Shown piece after piece: positions 38,276-48,116 of a DNA stretch of 50,296 bases. This stretch comes from Haplosporangium gracile. Taxonomy: Eukaryota; Mortierellomycota; Mortierellomycetes; Mortierellales; Mortierellaceae. A program made the translations under genes and the position numbers. Position 1 is the stretch's first letter, and every line of letters starts with the position of its first letter. The notes under the pieces were generated by a model, which was not told where the DNA came from, ran no database searches, and was given only the letters and a program-made list of their open reading frames with translations. The stretch lies in the NCBI GenBank assembly GCA_015499985.1, contig JAAAUF010000077.1:20693-70988 (forward strand), given 5' to 3'.

Positions 38276-39763
38276 TCTTTTGCCACTTTTGCATACGAGT
38301 CGGCCCAGTTGACCCTTAATGGACCCCATCCCATTTCTATCCTTGACGCGACCCGCATTGCATCCCCAGACCATCTAGGTCCATTTTTGTTTTCATGCGA
38401 CTCCCAAAGAGGTCATCAGCGCGTCAACTTCATGCTTCCCCAGACCGGCTTGTAATCGGTCATACCGCCTTAGACCTTTGCTTTTTTTCATCGTTGTGCC
38501 TTGATGACCCTGATGTCGATCCTGGATCCCGTGATTTTTTCTTTGTTTCTCACGCTGGGTGCGGATGGTTCTAACCATTAGAGTGGAATGTTGTAATGCG
38601 TGGTATGCGATGCACGAAACGTGTCTTTTTTTTGTTTTTTGTTTTTCGTACAGTACAATATGTACCCCCCTCCCCCAGACAATGTGTGTGACCTGACTTT
38701 GGATTCGACATGGGATGGGAACACACACGGATACGGACTCCGCTCGATTCGGGGTGTATGTAAGGTCAATCTCCATGTGGGAAACAAGTACAGTAGACAG
38801 AGCCAGGAACCATTACGTATGAGCCGTGCCTATTTGTCCCACCCGACCAACTGTTATTTTTTTATCTCCCTTCCAAAGGGCACATAGAGCATATTCAGAT
38901 GGCAAACAAAGGGACAAAAATTTCTCGATAGGAGAACAGAATAAAGTCAGCCTAACGCTTTTTTTTTTTCTTTTCTTCATCATCGTCGTCATCATCAGCG
39001 GTATGGGAACCCTTTTTCTTGCCCCTTCAAAATAACTGGGCTGGAGATGTCTGCCTCTGATGGGAAGCGTTCCGAAGCCCAGCAAAAAAGGCATTACACG
39101 CTTTAGACCTACCTTCCTTTGTACCCTTCTTTTTTACTTTTTTTTCTTACCCCGATCACCACGCACACAGTGCTTCTCTCAAACCCACAGGGCGTTGCAT
39201 CACCATTTTCTCTATCTCTATCTCTCCTTCTCTACCCTTGCAATGGAGAAAGATGAGCCCGGACCCAGTCCTCCTCACAAAGCAACCACCTCTCTCAAAC
39301 AACAAAGTCGTTCATGTGCACTCCTTAAAGCTTAGATAATTATCTCGCTCTGTAAGAGGACGGGACATGGACAAAGAGAGGCATGCATTACAGAAATAAT
39401 GCGTTTTTTTGTTGCCTGTTATTGTTCATGTGTTGTCTGAAGAAGGAAAAAAGCAGTTACGAGGGGTAGTAAAATGTCGAGTGTCAACTAAACAGTCTAT
39501 CAATACAAGCGATAACGACAAAACAGCACAATGGGCAGAAACACACCGCCTTCTTAGTACTGTCCACCGACTCCCATAAAAAACCCTCGCTTTCCCCCCT
39601 TCCCTACTTTCTTTGGAACTCACTTTCTTCTCATGTTTTGACCAGCACCCTTTTCGCTTCATCATCGCTTCGCCTTCAAAATTTCACGCTCTCTCCTCTT
39701 AACGGCTCTCTCTCTCTTGCCCCTCTGTATTCGCCCCACATCTTACCGATCCCAATTGGCACC

Positions 39764-40678
39764 ATGACCCAATTCGACGAACACAACAACAGCACCATGC
39801 CGTCTTACTTTGATATTGCCAAACCCATCAGCATCCCTAACAATGTCCCTGGTCGCATCAACAATGATGTTAGCAGCATGCTCGCCGACGAAGGTAGATA
39901 AAGCTTAGCATAAATCCATACTCTTCGCCGTCCGACATGATCTCCTCGCTGCATTCATATTCATACCAAAAGATGCATTATCCTTCGAAATAAAATAGAC
40001 ATGGACGATAGTGCCCTCCCAGAGTACTTACAGTCCTTCCAAGACGCAGGTATTAGCGACGCAAGGCTTCGACAGTTCACATGGCTTCATCCAAAGAACT
40101 ACAGCAGCGAGGGATCCCTGAGTGATGACTACATCCTCTCGCCCTACGGGACCAGTGTCTCGTCCCCCCGAGGCGATGAATGGGAGATCATTGACCGTGG
40201 TACATATCTTTTTCCATTGTTTTCTATACGACATAACAGGGTGATTCATTTCTTTTTGTGTGCGAACTGATAACTAAACCACTTTCACTCTTTTTTTTTT
40301 TTTGCAAACTTATGGACTCAAACAGGTCCAAGAAAGGGCATCGACGAGTTATGGGACGAAGTCTTCGAATACAAAGAGCGGATCAAGCTGCTCGAGCGGG
40401 CACACCAACAAGCACAAGAATATAACTCTCTGCAGATACAATTTGATGCTTGCAACGATTACAACGTCAGGGACGATGATGATCAAACTCCGACGTCTGC
40501 TTCTGTTGCTTCCACGACTACAACTGCTGGCATTGGTAGTATGGGGGCGATGACACAGGTCGACAAAACTGCCGTGTATGCGTCTCGAAAAGGGGTTCGA
40601 ACCGATCATGGAGGTGCAGCTCGCAGTTTATTGCAGTTAGCCCTTGGTATAAGTTCCTCCCTTCCGTCGGATAGATGA
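39764..40678 (+). CDS. Small acidic protein of unknown function, three exons
   Basis: Exons 39764-39893, 39999-40199 and 40326-40678 give about 227 residues. Introns are 105 and 126 bp with GTAGAT/GTACAT donors and TAG/CAG acceptors, and phases fit exactly. The ATG at 39764 follows a pyrimidine-rich leader. The N-terminus is MTQFDEHNNSTMPSYFDIAK. Exon 2 has an acidic, helix-like segment (ALPEYLQSFQDAGI) reminiscent of a SAM-like helix but too short to claim, plus a Ser/Pro stretch and DEWEIIDRG. Exon 3 starts with a charged coiled coil (GIDELWDEVFEYKERIKLLE), then Thr/Ser-rich sequence and a basic C-terminus. I do not recognise the family. Confidence 0.7.
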
Positions 40679-41223
40679 TATTCACTCCTCTTTCAAAATT
40701 CTGCTGGTCAGAAAGCAAAACAGTGAGTGGCTAAAAAATAAACACAACCCAACGTTCATTTGCATAAAAAACAAACAGGCATGACAATCGTCGTGATTTA
40801 CAACTCGACTTCTTTGTTCATTTGTACTCTCGGTGGTTTTGCTACTGTTCCAAACGTTTTCCTAGTGTACTAAGTGAAGGTTTTTCTAAAGAGGTTGTTG
40901 TAGAAAAGCTAGGAGATATTAAGATTAATCAGAGCACGTTTCGCTCGACCAATAGACTTATTTCATAGCCCGTACACGAGAGAAACACAGTAAAAAAAAA
41001 AAAAGGACGCGTCTAAAGCAAGGCAAGGAGGAAAGCTCAAAACCGTTGGCCCTTTTCGCTTGCAAGTGATAAACGCGAAAAAAAATAAAGCTAATCTGAA
41101 ACCCTACATTGAGTGAGCACAAAAATCAAAGTGTGCCCCTTAAAGGTAAAGCAGCAACAGTATCACATAATTTCACATCAAGCGTGACTCGCCAGCTCCC
41201 TCTTTTCTTCTCTTTGCATCAAA
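40679..41223. other. Intergenic region upstream of RPL27
   Basis: 545 bp with AT-rich 3' flank of the preceding gene, an A run near 40992-41005, and the presumed RPL27 promoter and leader. No gene or obvious ribosomal-protein promoter motif could be named by eye. Confidence 0.4.
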
Positions 41224-42849
41224 ATGAGATTCATCAAGGCTAACAAGGCATGGATCTGTCTTGGGTTGGGGGGGTGTATCAATGGGTTATCTTGCGGTTG
41301 ATCCATCCATCGATCATCATGGCGCTATGCTAACCGTCATTTCGCATCCTACCGACCATTCTGTTGCGCTATCTAGGTTGTCGTTATCCTCAACGGCCGC
41401 TATGCCGGCAAGAAGGCCGTCGTCGTGAAAAATAGCAAACCAACAACTTGCTCCTCGAATCTGTACTTCGTCTTTTTTTTTCATTGCTTTTTTTCTTTTG
41501 GGTGAAGGAATCAGGAAGACTCTGTACGCACGGAATCGGGAAAAAGCAGGAAGAAATAATCATCCAAAAGTCAACTATACATCAGGAAAGGGAGGGTACG
41601 GACTGTGAGGAGGAGGGGAATCTATTGCAACAATTCCGACCATTAGCGGAAATCCGCAAAGCAGAGCCGTGACCTTAATCGTCTCTCTGGCGGGAAAGTC
41701 AACTCCCTGACTCACTTTCAGCTGGGATTCAAGGGATCACCAACATCTTTGTGGGCAGTTTTCTCTGCAGCCGTTTTTCCATGGACAAACCAACATCTTT
41801 TGATCTGGATCAGCTACAGCGGTAGATCTACCGTCCGCCAGACACGCCGTTTACTCTACGATCGTTGCCTTCGTGCACTCTTTCGTCACCCAGCAGCGTC
41901 GGTAATATCCCTCAACTGTCAACTATCGCCTGTACGAACACTCAGGACACGCCACTTCGATTCAGAGGCGACACGTCAATTGGGAGCTGGATAGTGGACC
42001 AAGAGGGGACCGTTCAGTGCGTTTCTTTTTGTTTTCTTTCTTATCTTTTTCGTCAAATTGACATTGTTTCCTCGCATTGGAAACTCTGTGCAAGATTCGT
42101 ATGACCTGTGCTCGTCTCTGTTCTATGCTTGTCTCTTTTTCTTTTCTCTCTCCTTTCTATTGATTCCCAATATTACATGTCGATGAGGGATCCAAGGAGC
42201 GCGGTTACGGTCACGCCATCGTTGCCGGTGTCGAGCGTTACCCCCTCAAGATCACCAAGAACATGGGCAAGAAGCGCATCGCCAAGCGCTCCAAGGTCAA
42301 GCCTTTCATCAAGGTTATCAACTACAACCACATGATGCCCACTCGGTAAGGATCTCTTCTGAGGCGATGTTTCTTTCAGGACAGTAGGAATTAGAGACTT
42401 GCAGGCGAGAGAGCTCAAGGAAAAGAAAAATGCAGGAGGAAGAGCTTATGCAGAAGTTGCAGGAGACTTTTGGACAAACTTATTCTGGGAGATTGTGGGC
42501 TTTTGTATTACAGGGCAACACCACTAACCGAGCCGTATTTTCTGTCATTGCTCTACATTAGCTACGGTTTGGAGTTGGAGAACTTGAAGTCCGTCCTCAC
42601 CGTCGACTCTTTCAAGGAGCCCACCCAGCGCGAGGAAGCCAAGAAGGCCATCAAGAAGCTCTTCGAGGAGAGGTACGGTGACACTTTTTCTTGTTATTAC
42701 AGGATGAAACATGCTTGCATTTATGAACCTGAGGCTCTTTTGAAGGCGGTTAATTGACATGCATTTCTCTTCTGTCTTTATTCAATTGCGCAACTTACAG
42801 ATACAACAGCGGCAAGAACAAGTGGTTCTTCTCCAAGCTCCGTTTCTAA
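41224..42849 (+). CDS. RPL27: 60S ribosomal protein L27 (eL27)
   Basis: Five exons: 41224-41247, 41377-41431, 42177-42345, 42562-42672 and 42801-42849, 408 nt, giving 135 residues plus stop, the normal eL27 length. eL27 is a component of the cytosolic large ribosomal subunit. Motifs are [67 protein letters not shown] and [14 protein letters not shown] at the C-terminus. Introns 3 and 4 are ordinary GT-AG. Intron 1 reads GC..AG. Intron 2 (745 bp) has AT..AC ends, because the only join that rebuilds the conserved VKNVDEG puts the break inside the Asn codon. The frame and length are exactly right with these joins, so a functional gene is likely, but the borders deserve RNA evidence. Confidence 0.93.
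41432..42176 (+). other. 745-bp AT-AC-bordered intron or insertion in RPL27
   Basis: The left border is GTGAAAA/ATAGCAAACC and the right border AATATTAC/ATGTCGATG. No AG precedes the coding sequence at the right border within about 80 bp. The left border lacks the U12 consensus (ATATCCTT), and no TTCCTTAAC branch site is seen near the right end. The interval carries no recognisable gene. Ends are not inverted repeats by eye. Confidence 0.65.
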
Positions 42850-43180
42850 ACGGTCGGCGCGGAAATAACGCCTCACAAATAAAACTTGATCCGTTTTTCA
42901 TAACAATTCTATAGAGTTCTTTACGTTTTGATTGAAAGCGTTGGTGTGTGCGCATTTATGTTCATTGGTGGCGCTGAGAAGCCTTTTTTCCCTCCCCTTT
43001 CTCTATCCTTCGTGCTTGCTTTTTTTCCGTTTGGTGGAGCGAGTAAAACTTCTTTCGTTGCAACGTCAGCGAGCAAGGGAAAGGCAAAAAATTATTAACA
43101 AAAGGAGTTGGCGAATCATTCCTTCCTTCCCCATTCTCTCTTCCCTCCACTTCCATTTTAGATCACAAAAACAAGGAATC
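42850..43180. other. Intergenic region, RPL27 to CINP-like gene
   Basis: 331 bp holding the RPL27 3' end and a short CT-rich leader for the next gene; nothing else is seen. Confidence 0.4.
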
Positions 43181-44178
43181 ATGTCCAAGGCATCGTTTGA
43201 ACGAAAGGCGATCGGGATCCTGTACGACTTTCAAAAGTCGCGGAAAGTCTGGGGAGATCTTGTCTCAGATGGATTGACACAAGCGAATGCGCTCGTCAAT
43301 GTGCAACTTCAACAAGGGTACCCTTCTTTGCCTTTGCTTAAGACTTCTAATCGGCTTTTGCTGTCTTACCACCACACGTAACCAATTAACAAACTCGTTC
43401 GGCAACGTTTTTTTTTTTTTGTGATGGCCTGATGTTGTAGATATGTGGATAGTGCAGGATATTGGCCACCGGCGCTGGAACAATTTCTGGATCTCAAGGA
43501 TCGGTTCGAGAGCAAACTTCAAAAGAAGGCAGACGCGCTCGCCTTAGACTTTGAGGCAACTTTCACAAAGATGGTAACGCCTTGCAGAGTGTGAATCGTA
43601 TTGCCGATTGCTTTGCACACGTCTCTTTTGTTTTTGTCTTCTTGCTCTGCTGCAGAAACAATTGGCGCCAACCTCGCTTTGTTTCTCCTCTTTATGAAAA
43701 TGTATAGAGCGCACAATATTCCAAGATGAAGCTACAGACAAGCCAATTCGAATACTTGATGGAGGAGGCGACAGAGTCATTTGGAGAGGCATACACATAC
43801 AAGGACCCCTTTGGCACCACCTGCACATTTGAACAGATCTGGATCCAGCTAGAGAAGGTGTTTTGCCTATACACTCAACAGATTGCTCTTAACCGTGAGA
43901 TTATGGATCAATTGGTTGCGCGGAATCAGCGTCAACAGAACCCAGCTTTCTCAGCGTCATCACAATCGGGAGGAGAATCAGCCATAGGTGAATCAGATGT
44001 ATTACAGAGATTTGGTTCGGTAGATGGTAGTGATGTAGGGATCTTGGCACCCATGCCGAGAGATAAGGACCAGGGGATGATCCTTCTCTCGGCTTGGCTC
44101 AACCAGCCTCACCTCAAGTCTGATACTTTAGCTACATTCGACGAGTTCTGTCAAGTTGAGATGTTTGAGGGCGAGTAA
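43181..44178 (+). CDS. CINP-like protein (CDK2-interacting protein family)
   Basis: Three exons: 43181-43317, 43441-43573 and 43708-44178, about 246 residues. Introns are 123 and 134 bp, GT-AG, with fitting phases. The protein is mostly helical and charged. Three segments line up in order and spacing with animal CINP as I remember it: an N-terminal helix with WGDLVSDGLTQANALVNVQL, a middle FEQIWIQLEKVFCLYTQQIA with LNREIMDQLV, and the C-terminal LLSAWLNQPHLKSDTL. In animals CINP binds CDK2 and ATRIP, acts in the replication checkpoint, and has been linked to ribosome biogenesis. A fungal role would be inference. A Ser/Gly-rich insert lies near residues 165-190. Identity is a reasoned guess; an unrelated coiled-coil protein remains possible. 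Confidence 0.6.
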
Positions 44179-44467
44179 AGCTCTACTCTTATTTTTGTCA
44201 CCAATATTCACATATGATCAGTTTGCTTCGTGAAGCGTGTTTCGCAATCTCCCTCCATTGATATATCCAGTTCGAGTTGATTGTTGATTGGAGAGTGGGA
44301 ATACAAAAAGCCATAGGAGCAAAATAATGACATCTTTATCTTTAGCCTCTTTTCCTCGAACTCTTCTTTCTTTCCTCTTCACCCCATTCACCCCATTCAC
44401 CCTTTCCACTCACTATCCCGCCCACCGTCGCTCGCCACATCTTTCCAGTCCCAACTTTCAAGCAAGT

Positions 44468-45628
44468 ATGGTCAACCAGAATAACATCAACAACCACCGC
44501 AGGAACAGCCGTAAGCGCAGCCGTCAAACCAGATCGTCCCCTTACTCTGCCAAGGCGATTTCTTCCCGCTCCCAGGTGAGAGTTGCCAGCCGTTCATCCC
44601 CGTCCCCCTCTCCTTCTCCCTCACCTTCATCATGTTCTTCTTCTGCTTCATCTTACAAAGATGACTGCCTTCATCCATCGTGCATCAAACACCGTTTCCC
44701 AAGCGGTCGCACCACCCACGCCAACAGGCGCTGCTATCGGTTTACCAACCCGAGACGGTTTGAAGGCATCCTCCTTAAGCGAGGCTTCTACGACCGTGAG
44801 ACTCACCGTAGTTCTGAGGATTCCTCAGACATGGCTGCCAACAACGATGGCGGTCATGCTCAACGTGGCACCGTCCACGACGCTCTTGATGATACCTATC
44901 ATCCACACACACGAGCAAACCTGACAGTTGTAAACTACAACAATGGCCATCCAAACGATGATGAGCCCAAAATAAAAGATACTTTGTATCTGTTTAACAA
45001 AAACAATGACGGCCAAAAGAGCCATTGGGGCCATGTGCCCGAAGAAGAAATGATAAATGTGAAGAAGAGGGGTGACTCCGCCCCTACTTCCACCGCCGCC
45101 GCCGCCAGTGAGAACAACAACAAGAATAAGAGATCCCAGCAAGTCCGTCGCCGTCTCCGCCAAAGACTCGTCGCCGCCGCTGCTCGCCGCCGAAGAACCC
45201 CCAAGTCGCTTCAGGACCAGTACGAGGACGAGTTCCCTCCTTGTTATGCAGCACGCTCACAGGCTCTGTTAGATAGCAAGTTCCGTGGTAGCAGGCTGGG
45301 CTTCCACCATTCGCCCATAATTGTTTTGATCAAGGGCATCGAGTTCACCGCCCTTGCAGTCCCGGGCCGTCAGAGGTCTTGCCTCAGCACCGAGGTGACC
45401 GAGGGCCTTGGGCTCTACGTTGACAATGTCTGCTACTACAATGAGGCACTGCCTGGAGGTGATAAGTTCGTCAAGCAAACCATCCACTCGATTCCGGTCT
45501 ACCTGGGGCCCAAGAAGTGTAGAGTGAGCTCAGAGTTTGATGTGGAGGATATGGAGTATTATGATCTCTATCTCGGCGCTGACCTTCTGCCTGTTTATCT
45601 CAAGGAGCATTTCCATTATACGCTCTAA
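44468..45628 (+). CDS. Tandem family copy 1: CCHC-knuckle and retropepsin-like-fold protein
   Basis: Single coding exon, about 386 residues, from ATG 44468 (MVNQNNINNHRRNSRKRSRQ). An in-frame ATG at 44327 could add 47 hydrophobic residues, but the two paralogues start with the same M-x-N-x-N pattern, so the later start is preferred. The basic, Asn/Ser/Arg-rich N-terminus is followed by a Cys/His motif at 67-89 with spacing C-x4-C-x11-H-x4-C and then the signature RFTNPRRFEG. Residues 284-378 resemble a retropepsin fold: IIVLIKGIEFTALAVPGRQR, where Asp-Ser/Thr-Gly would be expected, and DVEDMEYYDLYLGADLL, like the second hydrophobic-Gly strand. The catalytic Asp is absent. I infer a domesticated Gag-protease relic; no reverse transcriptase or integrase is nearby. 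A 3'UTR intron follows the stop. Confidence 0.72.
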   Translation: MVNQNNINNHRRNSRKRSRQTRSSPYSAKAISSRSQVRVASRSSPSPSPSPSPSSCSSSASSYKDDCLHPSCIKHRFPSGRTTHANRRCYRFTNPRRFEGILLKRGFYDRETHRSSEDSSDMAANNDGGHAQRGTVHDALDDTYHPHTRANLTVVNYNNGHPNDDEPKIKDTLYLFNKNNDGQKSHWGHVPEEEMINVKKRGDSAPTSTAAAASENNNKNKRSQQVRRRLRQRLVAAAARRRRTPKSLQDQYEDEFPPCYAARSQALLDSKFRGSRLGFHHSPIIVLIKGIEFTALAVPGRQRSCLSTEVTEGLGLYVDNVCYYNEALPGGDKFVKQTIHSIPVYLGPKKCRVSSEFDVEDMEYYDLYLGADLLPVYLKEHFHYTL

Positions 45629-45629
45629 G

Positions 45630-45741
45630 GTAAGGCATTGCCCCATTCTTGCTTTTGCGCGTTTTTTTTTAATTGTATTTTTTAACGGTGTTCCTCATCC
45701 ATATCCCTTCTTTGTTTGGATGTTTTTTTTGTATACAATAG
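45630..45741 (+). other. Probable 3'UTR intron of tandem family copy 1
   Basis: A GTAAGG donor sits one base after the stop codon (TAA at 45626-45628), with a TACAATAG acceptor 112 bp downstream. The same arrangement exists in copy 3. Confidence 0.6.
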
Positions 45742-46305
45742 CTATCGTGCTTTCTCTTGTCACCTAATGTGCGGCCAACCTGCCGCTCAGGTCTCTTGCG
45801 CCGTTTTTATTCTTTGTTCCTTACTTTTGTGTTCAGCAGTCATCGCTCGCGCCTGAGCTTAACTCTTCATGGAATGCAACTCTTTTTCTTTTCAGCTGAT
45901 GGTCATCATTGCGCTGTCAACATCTTTCAAGGTCTCTTGGCCCAGTTTTCCAATAGTCAATATCTTTTTATCTTCTTTTTTTCATCAATACATTCCTGTC
46001 TGATCGAGTAAAGCCATCGTTGTGCTCGTCTCTTTCACACCACCAAAAGGACCTACCTTGCGAGTGTGTGTGTGTGTGTGTGTGTGTGTTTTTACACCGT
46101 GTCAATTGAAAGAAGGATGAGCAAACCAATTTGTCAATTCTTTTCTGCGTGACAACTGTGCCTCGCCTTTCCTCTTCTCCTGCGTTGTTGTTTGTTGCAG
46201 CTTGCAGGGACTGATATTCGCTCAATTGATTGCTCTCAACAAAGCCATTGACATACATTGCAGTCATTTCAGTACGGTTGTCGATCTCTCTTTGTTTCTT
46301 CAATC
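45742..46305. other. Intergenic region between tandem copies 1 and 2
   Basis: Contains presumed 3'UTR of copy 1, a (GT)n microsatellite at 46063-46089 and the leader of the decayed copy 2. No gene is seen. Confidence 0.45.
46063..46089. repeat. (GT)n microsatellite
   Basis: About thirteen uninterrupted GT dinucleotides. Confidence 0.92.
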
Positions 46306-47560
46306 ATGGTCAACCAAAACAGTAACAGAAACAGTAACAGTAACAGAAACAGCAACAGTAACAGAAACAGCAACAGTAACAGTAACAGTTACAAACGCCG
46401 CAAGAACCATCGTAACCACAACCGCAACAGATGAGTCCGTCACATGAGGTCATCCCCTTGCTCTACCTAATCGACTTCTTCCCCCTTCCTCCTTGTACTC
46501 TTCTTCTTCCAACGTTGAAGACGATGATAATCTTGATTGTCTCCACCCATCGTGCATCAAACACCGGTTCCCAAGCAGTTACACTAAACACGCTAACAGA
46601 CGCTACTACAGGTTAAGCGGTTGAAGGCATTTTCTTTAAGCGAGACTTTTACAACAAAAGACTAGACTACGATCATGGCCGTCATGAGACTCGTCGCAGT
46701 TCTGGGAACTCTTACTCATTCTCAGACATAACCACCACTAGGCTGGCCATGCTTAACGTGACACCGCTTGCGATGTTCTGATGATACCTATCATCCACAC
46801 ACACGAGCACAACAGAGCGTTGCTAGCAGCAAAAAATCCATCCATGAACGATGAGCTATAATAAAAGATTGCCTATATATTAACAATAATAATGACGGTC
46901 AAAAGAACCAGCGGAGTCATGTGTCTGAAGCAGAAATTAGCGACGAAGATGAAAAGGTGAAGGAACCAGCCCCCTTCCCCGCTTCGACGACCGCAACCGA
47001 GAAGAAGAAAAGATCCCAGGAAGCCCGCCGCCGTCAACATGCCTCTCGCACTCTTCGAGCCTATCGAGTCCATGATGCCAGCCATTCAAAGCGTCCTCTC
47101 CGTCTCATAATCACCCACGTCCCGGGTGTGAAAGTGTCATCGATGCTAAAGAATACGACGTCTTTTACTCGTGCAGGCTCGCGCTCCCACAAACTCTGTT
47201 TTCTGGCCATCACCGCGGTCCCAAACCAGGCACGCACGACACCACGCTTAAGGTCAGGATTAAAGGCATCGAGTTCACAGCACTCGCGACAACCAAACGC
47301 AAGACTTCGTCTATCATCACCAACGTCGCTAAAGAACTCGGCCTTTGCTTTCATGATCTCTTGATAAGCAAACAGTGGCGGGCCATCGATCGCCTGTTAG
47401 ATGGACCACTACCGGCGTCACTCCTGCCTATTTCCCCTTTTGCAAGAGAATTATGTTCAGAGCTTGGACGTCGTTGGATGTGGAGGACTTGGGTTGTTAT
47501 GGTCCCCACATCGGCATGAACATCCTCTATGTGCTATCCACAGTTTTGTCATCGGCAATG
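46306..47560 (+). pseudogene. Tandem family copy 2, decayed
   Basis: It starts like copy 1 (MVNQNSNRNSNS...) with an expanded Asn-Ser/Arg repeat built from AACAG(T/C/A) units, but reaches TGA after 42 codons (46432-46434). Downstream fragments in changing frames match copy 1: the Cys/His region at about 46535-46600 (DCLHPSCIKHRFPSSYTKHA, with the last Cys of the motif replaced by Tyr), NNNDGQKNQRSHVSEAEI near 46890, the retropepsin-like strand at about 47247-47300 (LKVRIKGIEFTALATTKRKT), KELGL near 47340, and a remnant of the second strand (LDVEDLGCYGPHIGMNI) at about 47475-47525. Multiple stops and frameshifts make it a pseudogene. Order and spacing of the pieces are preserved, so it decayed in place. 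Confidence 0.8.
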
Positions 47561-48116
47561 CTTGCTATTGTACTGGGCATTTGGAGTGCCTTCCTTTGTC
47601 TTTGTGAATTTTGTCGAAGGTTGGTTGCCCATCTCTTCTGGCCCTTTCTCTCGCTTTTATTGTACTTGATAGTCGTCTCACGCGATTGAGCTCTTCTTCC
47701 TAGGGTTACATCCCTCTCTCTATACAGGTCATCTCGACCTTCGCACTCGCCTAAAAGCCATTTTTTTTCTTTATATAATTATTTACTCTCTACCCCATCG
47801 AGCAGCAAAACAGCTGTACTCGTCTTTCACACCATCTACACTGACCATTTCATGAAGTTGTTTACGACGTCGGATGAACGAAAATTTGCCAAGTGTCCTG
47901 CTTGTAGCTTGTGATATCTTTCTTAGTGAAAAAACTGGCTGAAAGCTCAATTGGCCTTTTGTCGTATTTAGTTGTTGTTACAAGGACCTGACTTTCGATC
48001 GTTGCCTCAATCACTTTAATCCGCCTCAACAAAGCCACAAACGCCAAAAACAACGAATTGACTTTTTCTCTCCTCACCTGCTGCTCACAACTCTTCGGCT
48101 TGCGACACCCCCTATC
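47561..48116. other. Intergenic region between tandem copies 2 and 3
   Basis: 556 bp with a T run near 47760 and the leader of copy 3. Its last part resembles the leader of copy 2 only in base composition; no gene is seen. Confidence 0.4.

Larger units (their letters stand above)
33413..39763. other. 6.3-kb gene-poor region rich in simple sequence
   Basis: No confident gene. It contains, in order, a polypurine tract (about 33500-34340), a (CAA)n microsatellite, tandem CAGA and ACAAGGA repeats, scattered poly-T/A runs, TTG-rich sequence near 36040-36130, a (TC)n tract near 38230-38275, and a CT-rich leader before the gene at 39764. Two weak exon-like segments on minus (36812-36872 and 37086-37133) and a 30-codon ORF at 39243-39335 are discussed as findings. 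Confidence 0.4.

Noticed and set aside
38500..38590. Possible tRNA on minus beginning CTAATGGTTAGAACC
   Set aside because: The D-arm resemblance is not followed by a plausible anticodon or T-arm.
41432..42176. RPL27 insertion as a U12-type intron or a TIR transposon
   Set aside because: No ATATCCTT donor, no TTCCTTAAC branch site and no inverted terminal repeats seen; it is left as an unexplained AT-AC interval.
44327..44467. Hydrophobic N-terminal extension of tandem copy 1 (possible signal peptide)
   Set aside because: In frame, but absent from both paralogues and CT-rich like other leaders; the later ATG is preferred.
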